From assembly GCF_035942955.1 (NCBI RefSeq), contig NZ_DASZCQ010000253.1:1-64000 (forward strand): 64,000 nucleotides of DNA, read 5' to 3'. Position numbers and translations under genes: made by a program. This document shows positions 46,286 to 55,159 of this stretch, one piece after another. The notes under the pieces were generated by a model. The model was not told the DNA's origin. It saw only the letters and a list, made by a program, of their open reading frames with translations, and did not search any database. This DNA comes from DASYTH01 sp035942955 (GTDB lineage: Bacteria; Actinomycetota; Actinomycetes; Mycobacteriales; Pseudonocardiaceae). Each line of letters begins with the position of its first letter. Positions within the stretch are counted from its first letter, which is position 1.

Positions 46286-46317
46286 GGCCGCCCGGCGGCC
46301 GGGGTGGCCGGGCGGCC
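46286..46317. terminator. GC-rich hairpin between convergent transcription units
   Basis: GGCCGCCCGGC (46286-46296) pairs perfectly with GCCGGGCGGCC (46307-46317), followed by TTT on the plus strand. It lies 16 bp past the stop of the minus-strand YVTN gene and may end transcription from both sides. Confidence 0.6.
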
Positions 46318-46333
46318 TTTGCGGCGTGAATGG

Positions 46334-47683
46334 TTAGTGGAATTGGAAGTGGGCGGTGTGGGTGCTGTTGTTGTTGAGGGTGAGCAGGAAGGCGCGGCAG
46401 GTGCCGGCCCAGGCTGGGTCGGTCTTCCAGACGTAGTGGTAGGTGCCGGTGGAGGCGTTGTAGTGCAGGCTGGAGCCGCCGGCGGTGATGGTTTCCTCGA
46501 CGGCGTCGACCGGGTCTGCGGTGTCGCAGTCGATCTGCTGGGAGGCGGGTGAGCCGGGGGCGAAGATGTCCAGGCCCTGGTCGCCGCACAGCCGGAACTT
46601 GACCGGAACCGCGCGGCCGGCGTTCATCATGTTGATGGTGGGCAGGTTGTCCACCGGGGCGAAGAATCCGGTGAACCCGGTGCAGGGCGGCGGTTGCGGG
46701 GTGCCGTTGAGCGCCAGGCCTATCGGTCCTGGGATGTTGGGGATGGTGGCGGTGATGGTGTTGGTGGCGGTGTCGATCACCACCAGCCGTTCGCCGTTGT
46801 TGTCGGCGACGTAGGCGAAGGTGCCGGTCGAGTCGACCGCGATGTCCCCGCCGCCGGCTACGCCGTCGATAGTGGCGGTGACGGTGTTGGTGGCGGGGTC
46901 GATCACCGAGACGGGGCCGGGTCCAGTGGTGACGTACAGGTGGGTGCCGGCCGGATGGAACGCCAGCTCGTCCGGGGTGTCGGTGGGGATGGTGGCGGCG
47001 ACGGTGTTGCTGGCCGGGTCGATCACCGACAGGCTGCCCGAGAAGGCATTGACGACGTAGACCTGCGCGTTGGCCGGGTTGACCGCCACTCCTTTGGGGA
47101 AGCTGCCGACCGGGATGGTGGCGGTCATGGTGTTGCTGGTGGTGTCGATCACCGACACCCTGTCCGAGCCCGGAATGGTGACGTAAGCCCGGGTCCCGGC
47201 CGAATCGAACGCCACGGCCTCCGAGGCGCCCCCGACCGGGATGGTGGCGGTGACGGTGTTGCTGCCCGGGTCGATCACCGACACGCTGTCGGAGAAGATG
47301 TTGGTGACGTAGACGCGGGTCCCGGTCGGATCGACGGCCACCCGCCACGGGTAGCCCCCGACCGGGATCGCGGCGGTGACGGTGTTGCTGGCCGGGTCGA
47401 TCACCGACACGCTGTCCGAGCCGTTGGTGGTGAGGTACACGCGGGTCCCGGCCGGATCGACGGCCAGGTCGAACGGCCGGACCCCCACCGGGATGGTCGC
47501 GATCACGCTGTTGCTGGTGGTGTCGACCACCGTCACCGTGTTGGTCCCGAAGTTGGCGAGGTAGGCCCGGGTGGTCGGGGTTGCGGCCGCCTGCGCCGCC
47601 GGGACTGGTGCGAGCAGTGCCGCACCGGTGACCAGTGCGAGCAGGGCGACCCGCACCCGCGGGGATCTTCGAATCAGTGACAT
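46334..47683 (-). CDS. Secreted YVTN beta-propeller protein with PxKF domain
   Basis: A 449-residue secreted protein (signal to about residue 33, PVPAAQAAA; ATG preceded by GAGGAGA). It has seven YVTN blades with VIDP/VIDT cores (for example DSVSVIDPASNTVTA), then about 110 residues containing the PxKF motif NAGRAVPVKFRLCGDQGLDI and four cysteines. Such proteins are usually extracellular and of unknown ligand. It is the distal gene of a minus-strand row of four secreted proteins and is a close paralogue of its neighbour. Confidence 0.87.
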   Translation of the reverse strand: MSLIRRSPRVRVALLALVTGAALLAPVPAAQAAATPTTRAYLANFGTNTVTVVDTTSNSVIATIPVGVRPFDLAVDPAGTRVYLTTNGSDSVSVIDPASNTVTAAIPVGGYPWRVAVDPTGTRVYVTNIFSDSVSVIDPGSNTVTATIPVGGASEAVAFDSAGTRAYVTIPGSDRVSVIDTTSNTMTATIPVGSFPKGVAVNPANAQVYVVNAFSGSLSVIDPASNTVAATIPTDTPDELAFHPAGTHLYVTTGPGPVSVIDPATNTVTATIDGVAGGGDIAVDSTGTFAYVADNNGERLVVIDTATNTITATIPNIPGPIGLALNGTPQPPPCTGFTGFFAPVDNLPTINMMNAGRAVPVKFRLCGDQGLDIFAPGSPASQQIDCDTADPVDAVEETITAGGSSLHYNASTGTYHYVWKTDPAWAGTCRAFLLTLNNNSTHTAHFQFH

Positions 47684-47748
47684 GAATGATTCTCCTCTTC
47701 ATCGGTGAGCCAGGCCCGGTCGGCCGGGCCGGCCCGCGGCGAGGTGGC

Positions 47749-49089
47749 TCAGCTGAACTGGAAGCGGGCGATGTGGGTGCTGTCGTCGTTGAGCGTGAGC
47801 AGCAACGCGCGGCAGGTGCCCGCCCAGGCCGGGTCGGGCTTCCACACGTAGATGTAGGACTCGGTGGTCGGGTCGTAGGCCAGCCGGGAGCCGCCGACGG
47901 TGACGGTTTCCTCGCTGGGGCCGATGGGTTCGGCGGTAGTGCAGTTGACCTGCTGGGAGGCGGGAGCGTTGGCGGCGAGGATGTCCAGGCTCTGATCGCC
48001 GCCCAGGCTGAACCGGATCGGCACCGGCCGCCGGGCATTCCAGGTGTTGACCGCGGGCGGGTTGGCCACCGGGGCCAGGAAACCGGTGAACGCATAGGGC
48101 GGGATGCCGTTGAGCGCCAGGTCGAAGGGGATCGCGAAGCCGGCGATGGTGGCGGTGATGGCGTTGGTGGTGGTGTCGACCACCGAGACCGTGTCCACGC
48201 CCCGGTTGCTGATGTAGGCGAGGGTGCCGGTGGCGTTGACCGCGACGCCGGTGGGTCTGGCGAATCCGTCGATGGTGGTGAGCACGGTGTTGGTGGTGGT
48301 GTCGATCACCGAGACCGTGGAGCCGAAATCGTGGGTCAGATAGGCCCGGCTGCCATCCGGGGTGAACGCCAACCGCTGCGGAAAGGCGGCGGTGGGGATG
48401 GTCGCGGTCACGGTGTTGGTGGCGGTGTCGATCACCGACACCGTGCCCGAGCCGTGGTCGGCGGTATAGACCTTGGTGCCGGCCGGGTTCACCGCGACCC
48501 CCCGTGGTCCGCCGCTGACCGCGACCGTGGCGGTGACAGTGTCGGTGGCGGTGTCGATCACTGACACCGAAGGCGGGCCTGCATTGGTGACGTAGGCCCG
48601 GGTTCCGGCCGGGTTGAGCGCCATCCCGAGCGGTCCGCCACCGACGGCGACCGTAGCGGTCACGGTGTTGGCGGCGGCGTCGATCACCGACACGGTGCGC
48701 GCGTTCTGGTTGGCGACGTAGACCTTGGTGCCGGCCCGGTTGACCGCCATCCCGGCCGCCCCGGCACCGACGCCGACCGTGGCGGTCACCGAATTGGTGG
48801 CGGTGTCGATCACCGACACCGAGCCGGAGTTGAAATTGGACACGTAGGCCCGGGTTCCGGCCCGGTTGACCGCCACCGCCAGCGGGTTGGCGCCCACCGG
48901 CACGGTAGCTGTCACCGTATTGCTGGCGGTGTCCACCACCGACACCGTGTCAGCACCCAAGTTCGGCACATAGGCCAGCGTGGTCGCGACAACGGCCTGC
49001 GCCGCCGGGACCGGTGCGAGCAGCGCCGCACCAGTGGCCAGCGCGAGCAGGCCGACGCGCACGTGCGGGGATCTTCGAATCGATGCCAT
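47749..49089 (-). CDS. Secreted YVTN beta-propeller protein with PxKF-like domain (paralogue)
   Basis: A 446-residue paralogue of the next gene, with near-identical signal peptide (SPHVRVGLLALATGAALLAP against SPRVRVALLALVTGAALLAP), seven YVTN blades and the C-terminal domain NARRPVPIRFSLGGDQSLDI. The PxKF lysine is Arg here, and the cysteine of RLCGD is Gly, losing one disulfide partner. The ATG follows AAGGAGCC. A recent tandem duplication with divergence in the C-terminal domain is likely. Confidence 0.87.
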   Translation of the reverse strand: MASIRRSPHVRVGLLALATGAALLAPVPAAQAVVATTLAYVPNLGADTVSVVDTASNTVTATVPVGANPLAVAVNRAGTRAYVSNFNSGSVSVIDTATNSVTATVGVGAGAAGMAVNRAGTKVYVANQNARTVSVIDAAANTVTATVAVGGGPLGMALNPAGTRAYVTNAGPPSVSVIDTATDTVTATVAVSGGPRGVAVNPAGTKVYTADHGSGTVSVIDTATNTVTATIPTAAFPQRLAFTPDGSRAYLTHDFGSTVSVIDTTTNTVLTTIDGFARPTGVAVNATGTLAYISNRGVDTVSVVDTTTNAITATIAGFAIPFDLALNGIPPYAFTGFLAPVANPPAVNTWNARRPVPIRFSLGGDQSLDILAANAPASQQVNCTTAEPIGPSEETVTVGGSRLAYDPTTESYIYVWKPDPAWAGTCRALLLTLNDDSTHIARFQFS

Positions 49090-49136
49090 GAATGGCTCCT
49101 TGGATCGGCGAGGTGGGGCGGCCGGTTTAACGGGGG

Positions 49137-49712
49137 TCAGTGGGTGAGTAGCAGGCTGTCGACCAAGCCCGTAGTTGACGAGACGGGAATGCCGAGCAGG
49201 CAGGGGATGACGCTGCCGAGGTAGCTGACGCCGGAGGTGACTTTGGTGGCGGTGTCGCCGGCATGGCGTCCCGTCGTGACCACGCCGGTGTACACCACCG
49301 TCTGGCCGACGACGGTAGGGGGCGACCAGGCGACGGTGCTGGTACCGCCCGCGATGTCATGCCAGGTCAGGGTCTCCGTGGTTGCCGGCCCGGCGGTGAC
49401 CGGGATGCAGCTCAGCGTCAGAGTCACGCTCTCCACACCGGTCGCGGTCGGACCGACCACGCAGGTGGAGTAGTCATAGCCGCCCGTCACGGTGACCGTC
49501 TGTGGGGTGCGGGTGACCGGCGGGACGAACGTCCGGGCAAAGGTGCCCACACATTCCACGTCGACGCTCGCCGCGGTCGCCCCGGCTACCGGGACGGCGA
49601 CAGTGCTGACCGCCAGGGCCAGCGCCACGCACAGCGCCGCCGCCCGCCAACAACGCCACCGCAATCGCCACAAGGCCGGCCGGGCCAACGGATCCACGCT
49701 CAACAGGATCAT
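49137..49712 (-). CDS. Small secreted protein of unknown function
   Basis: About 191 residues from ATG 49712, directly after GAGGAAGG (a GTG at 49724 is possible). After a signal peptide (to about residue 45, AGATAAS) the mature part is a Thr/Val-rich beta sandwich with cysteines in VECVGTF, YSTCVVG, LSCIPV and IPCLLG, probably two disulfides. It resembles the gene upstream in architecture (CVGxF, then RTVQY/QTVTVTG, C), so the two are distant paralogues. No family is recognised. The 47-bp spacing to the YVTN gene suggests an operon. Confidence 0.75.
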   Translation of the reverse strand: MILLSVDPLARPALWRLRWRCWRAAALCVALALAVSTVAVPVAGATAASVDVECVGTFARTFVPPVTRTPQTVTVTGGYDYSTCVVGPTATGVESVTLTLSCIPVTAGPATTETLTWHDIAGGTSTVAWSPPTVVGQTVVYTGVVTTGRHAGDTATKVTSGVSYLGSVIPCLLGIPVSSTTGLVDSLLLTH

Positions 49713-49801
49713 CGCCTTCCTCACATCGGTAGGTCACCGCAGCGGCGGTGTCTTGGCCTGCCTGTGATGGGTTGCGCGGGTCGTGGGACTCCGATTGACC
49801 C

Positions 49802-50371
49802 TCATGGCGCGGTGATCTGGGCGGCGACCGGACCGGATTGGTGGGTGACTCCCTGGCTGGTCGCGCAGTGCAGCGGGTTGAGGACGGGATAGAGCCAGAC
49901 AATGGTGGCGTTACCGCCCTGGAACGCACCGCTGATCACGGGGCCGGTGCCGGTGACCTGTTCGGTGCCGCCCACGACGACATCAGTAAAGGTCAGCTCG
50001 ACAACGCTGTGCTGGCCGTTGTTCCAGCTGATCGTGTAGGCCGGGTCCGCGAAGACACCAGGCGGCGCCAGGCACGTCGCGCCCGGAAATGTGGCGTTGG
50101 ACGAGGAGGTACCCCCGCCCAGGGTGGGGTCAGTAGATACACAACTGCTGAACGTGTCCGATTCGGTGTACTGCACCGTCCGCGGGGCAAACGTCAGCCC
50201 GGGCGAATAACTGATCGACGAACTTCCCACACACGTCGTCGAGCTCACCGCACGAGCGACCCCAGCCAACGCCAACACATTGGTCGCGGCCACCACCACC
50301 CCCACCGCCGCCAGCCCGACCAACCGACGTCCACCACGGCGAACCATTCGAACCATGCCACGAGAGGCCAT
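49802..50371 (-). CDS. Small secreted protein of unknown function (paralogue)
   Basis: A 189-residue protein; ATG at 50371 follows GAGGAGA. The signal peptide ends near residue 40 (GVARAVS). The mature part has four cysteines (TTCVGSSS, SSCVSTD, ATCLAPP, LHCATS), WNNGQHSVVELTF and a beta-rich pattern like that of the next gene. It is the first of four secreted-protein genes reading leftward, so the operon promoter should lie just right of 50371. Function unknown. Confidence 0.75.
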   Translation of the reverse strand: MASRGMVRMVRRGGRRLVGLAAVGVVVAATNVLALAGVARAVSSTTCVGSSSISYSPGLTFAPRTVQYTESDTFSSCVSTDPTLGGGTSSSNATFPGATCLAPPGVFADPAYTISWNNGQHSVVELTFTDVVVGGTEQVTGTGPVISGAFQGGNATIVWLYPVLNPLHCATSQGVTHQSGPVAAQITAP

Positions 50372-51104
50372 GACATCTCCTCACCGCGATGCCGCCGGCC
50401 AACCGCCCGATCCGATCACGCCCGGCGGGCTCATCCGCAAAGTCCCATTCGCACAATGCCGGTACGCCGTTACAGCAGCCCCCCATAAGAGCGATCCCCA
50501 GACACCGCCCAGATCGTTGCCCCGACATCAAGAACCTCCTGATCAACAACCCATGGGAGCGCCTGTCCGTGGCCATGAGAAAGTCCCCGCGTGTAGCCAG
50601 TTCGAGGTCCTCGCTGGTGGCCAGGTAAAGTCCTCGTCCTTCGCCCATCAAGCACGACGGACGTACCGGCCATTACGCGATCATGGCAGGAACACCAACG
50701 AACCCTGACCACCAACGCACCCACCCAAGCGCCCAAGTGCGGTCACTTCTCGCCGATATTGATCATGAACTTGATCGGCAAAGCGGTCACAACTCACGAA
50801 CATCTGCGGTCACTTCCGACGGACAAGCCAAGACCGACCAGGCCTTTGACAACACCTCCCTGGACTCGCGCCCGTCCACGACGAGCGTGCTGCATCCCGG
50901 GTGCTGGCGCTGGCACCATGCGCCTGCGGCGCCTCCAAGCGCCATCGCCATCCCGGCCGCCATCTGACGCCCGTTGGCGCCAGGTGGACCCGGGTGTCAC
51001 GGCCGACAGCAGCCAGCTCCCACGCCAAGCGCCGTCACAGCCGGGGCCCAGCGAGCCACTGAGCGCCTCAAGCATCGGTTGTCGACTACGCGACCGAGCA
51101 CGCG
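50372..51104. other. Intergenic region
   Basis: No gene is supported in these 733 bp. The left end should hold the promoter of the secreted-protein operon. Frames near the right end, running into the next gene without a start, suggest that the 5' end of that gene has been lost here. Confidence 0.45.
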
Positions 51105-51623
51105 ATGCCGTTCGCGACCCTGCCCTACACGCTGGACCGCGGGCTGCTCGTCGGGGAGAAGCCGGTGCTGGATAAGGCGCTGGCCATCATCGCCTACGTG
51201 CGCTGCGGCGAGCAGTTCGGCGGCTTCTCCAAGCTCAGCTCTGCCGCCTACGCCGTGAACGGCCTGCCCAAGTATGGGGCGCTGTCACCGCACAGCTCGC
51301 ACAGCCGCCAGTACCGGCTCATGCGTAACAAGGGCATCATCACCTTCGAGCCGGACACCAATCCGGGCGGCAGCTGGGTGACCGCCACGCTGGTCGACAC
51401 CGCGGACAACAGGCGCGCCCTGCAGATCGCTCGGGACCTGCTGACCCTCGGCGAGAGCTTCAGCGGCCGGGACGCCGAGACGGCCCGCGAGCTGCTGTCC
51501 ACTGACGCGAGGTATCTCAACCCGATGAAGACCGTGAAGGCCACCAAGCCGCGGCTGGTGCACAAGGAGGCCGAGTACTCCCGACTCATCTCGGCGGTCA
51601 TGGGCTACGGAATCATCTCGTGA
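51105..51623 (+). CDS. Protein of unknown function, possibly 5'-truncated; partner of the nuclease-like gene
   Basis: A 172-residue frame beginning at an ATG without ribosome site; homology-like sequence seems to extend about 13 codons upstream (VVDYATEHAMPFATLPYTLD) to a stop, so the true start may have been lost. Noted segments are VLDKALAIIAYVRCGEQFGG, HSRQYRLMRNKGIITFEPDT and AETARELLSTDARYLNPMKT. The stop overlaps the GTG of the following gene (GTGA), indicating translational coupling and a shared task. No family is recognised. Confidence 0.6.
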   Translation: MPFATLPYTLDRGLLVGEKPVLDKALAIIAYVRCGEQFGGFSKLSSAAYAVNGLPKYGALSPHSSHSRQYRLMRNKGIITFEPDTNPGGSWVTATLVDTADNRRALQIARDLLTLGESFSGRDAETARELLSTDARYLNPMKTVKATKPRLVHKEAEYSRLISAVMGYGIIS

Positions 51624-52949
51624 CCGACCACGAGCAGCGACCCGGACGAGCGGCGCGGGCGCGGTCCGGCCGGCCCGCCACCGAGGCACCGCGGCGGGGA
51701 CGCGGCACTGACGAGGACTGCCGCTCAAGGTCGCGGTCCGGCGGCTGTTGTGGCGGATGGGTTGCTCTACCCGAGTCGGGGTGCGGCTGCGCGGCTACGC
51801 GGCCGGCCAAGACCGCGGACCAGGGTGGCAGGAGTACACCGACCTCGATGTCCTCGGGGTCGGGTTCACCCCGGCCGGCCAGTTGCACACCACCTTCGCC
51901 GACTGCCGCTCCACCACCCGCGCCCCGATCGAACGTATGTTCTGGATTCGGGGAGTGGCCGACTTCGTCGCGGCCAACGACGCCTACATGGTCCGTGCCC
52001 AGCCCGTCCCCGGTGCCGCCCGGACCCTGTCCAGCCGGCTCGGTGTCGGCGTGCTCGCCCCGGACGACCTCGCCGCGCTGGAGGGTACGTTCGCCACCGC
52101 GGTCAACCTCACCGGCGGCCCGCTGGCCTGCCTGTTCGACGTCGAAACCGCGGCGGTGCACCTCAACGCCTACGACAACGCCGACCGCAAGCTGGCCAAG
52201 CTGCTCGACTACCTCAACTTCGACTACTGGGTCTACGAGCCGTACCGCAACCTCACCCAACTGGTCGCGCACCTCACCGACGTCGTCGCCGTCCTGGACC
52301 CGACCAACCGGCAACACCGCACCCTGTTCTACGACTGCGCCTGGCACTACGCCCTGGCCATCGCCCACGCGGTGGCCTACGCGCGCTCCACCCGCATGGG
52401 CGACATCCCCACCGCGCTGCGCACCTACATCGGCGGCGGGGAACTCGCCCTGCGCGAGAAGCCAACCTGGCCCGGCTACTGAAACAGTCCGGGATCCCCA
52501 ACGTGGACAACAGCGTCATCCACCCACCCTATGTCGACTTTGCCGTCGAACTGATCAACCGATTTCTTGTCCGGCCCGCCGAGATCGCCGAGGTCCTCCG
52601 CTACGCGGAATACCTCGCCGTATCCGAACCCAACCGCATCGACGCCACCGTCGCCGACGCCTTCGGCAAGCAGGTCCGTCCGGTCGCCGCCAAGCTCCTC
52701 GCCGACGTCTGCGGGTATCTGGTCACCACGGCTGGGCTACGCCCTGACTTCCGCGCCGCCGCCCGCCACCGACTAGTCATTGACCTCACCGGTGGCAACA
52801 CCACCAACCTCAACGGACAGGCAGCAACGTCTCCGGCAAATCCAGCGGCGAAGCGTGAATCACCCGCCGACCAACGGCACGATACGCCACCAAATCATCA
52901 GATGACGCTTGACGAACAGGGTGAGGCAACGACGACCGACCCAGACTAA
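51620..52949 (+). pseudogene. PD-(D/E)XK-nuclease-like protein, two frameshifts
   Basis: The start GTG at 51620 gives a basic N-terminus (MTDHEQRPGRAARARS). One base appears lost at about 51717 (GAC GAG GA-CTG) and another at about 52462 (GAGAA-GCCAAC); with both restored a protein of about 443 residues results. Its core, YTDLDVLGVGFTPAGQLHTT followed by FADCRST and MFWIRGVADFVAANDAYMVR, follows the pattern of restriction-endonuclease-like folds (D-x(n)-ExK, then a helix). Here ExK reads DCR, so catalysis is doubtful even before the frameshifts. The C-terminal part (LARLLKQSGIPNVDNSVIHP) is helical and unknown. Confidence 0.55.
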
Positions 52950-53176
52950 CTCACTATCCGATGCTTACATCCGGCCGTCGCAAGTCCTACAGTGGTGATC
53001 GATCCGCCGGTTGAGCCGCTCGTGATCTAGCTGATGCTGTTCGTCGCCGAACGTCGCTAAAAGGTTCGCCCATGCGCATATCTGCATTTCTCAGGGATGA
53101 CCGGCCCGCTCGATGAATCAATCCCCGCCGCTGTCCGCCGCTGGCCGCACAGGCACTCGGCGGCGCAGTGCGTCTT

Positions 53177-53687
53177 CTACGGGCGATATCGCGCCGATGA
53201 ATACATCACTCCCCACAGAAATGCTGTCAACCCGCATAAGCATGCCAGCGGCACGTAGTCCGAATAGACCGTGTCTCTGCCGACGAACGAGATTGTAAGC
53301 GTCGTGGCCAGCAGTGATAGAACTGCGACTGCGACACCCATTCGAGCCAGGTTGTCGACGAGCCAATCCGCCCCGCTGGGCTTTTGGTACTGGCCACGAT
53401 GATCGGCATGATACCGATCGTGGCGACCATAAGGATGAGCGCCGCCAAATCGAGCCCATGAAAGCCCGGCTTACCATACTTTGCCAGGAGATGATCGCCG
53501 ACAGCTCCATACATCATGACGATTAGCAGGGGCAGACACCGAAGATTAGCGTTGAACGCAGAAGGTCAGCTGCCCTACCACTTAACGACCCCGCCGATGA
53601 CAGGTCTCTTTCAACCCCGCGCAACAATACCAATATCGAGTACAACGCCAGCGTCCCCGCGACACAGAAACCAAGACCGGCGGTCAC
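53177..53687 (-). pseudogene. Multi-pass membrane protein with two frameshifts
   Basis: Three frames join into one coherent membrane protein of about 170 residues: GLGFCVAGTLALYSILVLLR, then (shift near 53540) PLLIVMMYGAVGDHLLAKYG and LDLAALILMVATIGIMPIIV, then (shift near 53376) ARMGVAVAVLSLLATTLTIS and DYVPLACLCGLTAFLWGVMY, ending at TAG 53179-53177. Five hydrophobic segments are visible. The GTG at 53687 is the presumed start. No family is recognised. Each shift is explained by one lost or gained base. Confidence 0.6.
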
Positions 53688-53712
53688 TTCGAGCTCGGCA
53701 AGTCGCGCCGTG

Positions 53713-53919
53713 TCACAGGGGTCGGATCTCAGGCTCGGGCATCATGCCACGGCGGGTCCAGTTGGCCACGCTGGTGTGGGTGTAGGCGGTGTGCTTGCCG
53801 TCGCTGGCAGCGAGTTCGTTGATTCTGAGCGCGAGGCTCTTTCGGCTGGCACCGGACGCCAGGATGAGCGCGTTCAGGCGCGTGTTGGGACCGCTTGCTG
53901 GTTGCGCTGGTTCGGCCAC
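53713..53919 (-). pseudogene. Truncated XRE-family regulator (N-terminal helix-turn-helix only)
   Basis: A 68-codon frame: NTRLNALILASGASRKSLAL, then RINELAASDGKHTAYTHTSV and ANWTRRGMMPEPEIRPL. This is the N-terminus of a large group of Streptomyces/Pseudonocardiaceae XRE-type regulators that normally continue for several hundred residues. Here it stops after the first domain, next to the decayed membrane protein. It is divergent from the dCTP-deaminase-like genes and may once have regulated them. Confidence 0.65.
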
Positions 53920-54098
53920 GCTGCTCGCCTCCGGTTGACCACCCCGGCGGGTCTGTTACCTTTGGTAGTAGGTCGTGTTCTACCCGTGAACCTCGTGCGC
54001 GATCCGTGAGCCCCCGGTGTGAGCCTCCCAGCGGGATCGGTCAGCGGCTTGGCTGGTCGTGAGCTCAGCTGATTCCGGTTCAGGTCGGGAGGATGTTG

Positions 54099-54637
54099 AT
54101 GATCCTCACAGGAAACAGAATTGCCGCCGAGGTAGGTGGCGGCACGATGACGATTCATCCGTTTTCTCCTGAGCACCTCGAGCCCAATAGCTATCGCGTG
54201 ACTCTCGGTCGGAGGCTTCTTGACTGTGCGACGGAGTCGCTGGACGCTCGGTCTGATCCTTTGATGTCGGCAAGTTTCCTCGAGGACGATGGCCGGGTTC
54301 TCGAGCCGGGCCGTTTCTACTGGGTGAGACCGGAGAAGTACTGGGCTCGACACGGTTCGCAGCGACGTTGTACGCGACGCGATCTCTCGCGTCGATGGGA
54401 ATGTGGATTCATTTCAGTGCTCCGCTGGGTCACACGGGTGCGGTCATTCGGTGGACGCTTGAGATTCGGGTTGCGCACCGAATTGCTTTATATCCGGGAA
54501 TGCAGATAGGAAAGATCGCGTTTCGGTGTCCACATGGCACTGTCATCCCCTATGATGACCGCTATCTGTCCTCAACTACGGTGCGTCCCTCGACAATGCG
54601 TGTTGATCGACTCTTCGCTACAGGGCGGACAGGATGA
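54099..54637 (+). pseudogene. dCTP-deaminase-like protein 1 (frameshifted; lacks the Arg/Ser catalytic motif, keeps Glu)
   Basis: ATG 54099 follows GGGAGG. The start MILTGNRIAAEV and HPFSPEHLEPNSYRVTLG are typical of dCTP deaminase/dUTPase-fold proteins. At about 54320 the frame shifts by one base; the next frame gives FYLGETGEVLGSTRFAATLY and continues. Aligned with E. coli Dcd (GRSSLARLG...VLEF), this protein reads ATRSLASMG, without the substrate-site Arg110, Ser111 and Arg115, but keeps the catalytic Glu in WTLEI. The end YPGMQIGKIAF is typical. The stop overlaps the start of a second copy (ATGA). Conventional deaminase activity is unlikely for it alone. Confidence 0.78.
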
Positions 54638-55159
54638 TTCTTACCGGCCAGCAGATCGTATCTGAGATCGCCCTTCGACGGATCACCATCGATCCCTTCC
54701 TGGCCGAGAACGTCAACCCGAACAGTTACAACTTCCGGGTCGGCAACTCGCTACGAATCTACAGAGACCGTGTTATCGATCCCCGCAGGCGTCCCGCGAC
54801 CGAGCTAGTGACGATGCCTGAATCGGGTTTCGTCCTAGAAGCACAACGTCTATACCCTGGCGTCCACGATCGAAGTTATGGGCAGCGACTACTATGCGCC
54901 AACATTCGCGGCCCGCTCATCGGTCGCACGACTCGGGGTGTTTATCAACCTGTCGGCCTCCCTAGGCGATATCGGCTATCTCGGGCAGTGGACGCTGCAG
55001 CTGTTCGCGGCCACGAATCTCCGCATCTATCCGGGTATGGAGATCGGTCAGATCATGTGGTGGAAGCCGCTGGGCACGGTTGATCTCTATCGCGGCAAGT
55101 ACCAGGGCAGTTCAGGACCATGCGCGACAAGGATTCACTATGACTTCTCCGCCAGTTGA
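54634..55159 (+). pseudogene. dCTP-deaminase-like protein 2 (frameshifted; keeps Arg/Ser motif, Glu replaced by Gln)
   Basis: A second dCTP-deaminase-fold protein of about 175 residues in tandem. MILTGQQIVSEI, ITIDPFLAENVNPNSYNFRV and, after a one-base frameshift at about 54852, LYLASTIEVMGSDYYAPTFA are conserved. AARSSVARLG preserves Arg110, Ser111 and Arg115 of E. coli Dcd, and the C-terminus KYQGSSGP is typical, but the catalytic Glu of VLEF is Gln here (WTLQL). The frameshift falls at the position equivalent to that in the first copy. The end overlaps the next gene by 20 bp. Confidence 0.78.
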
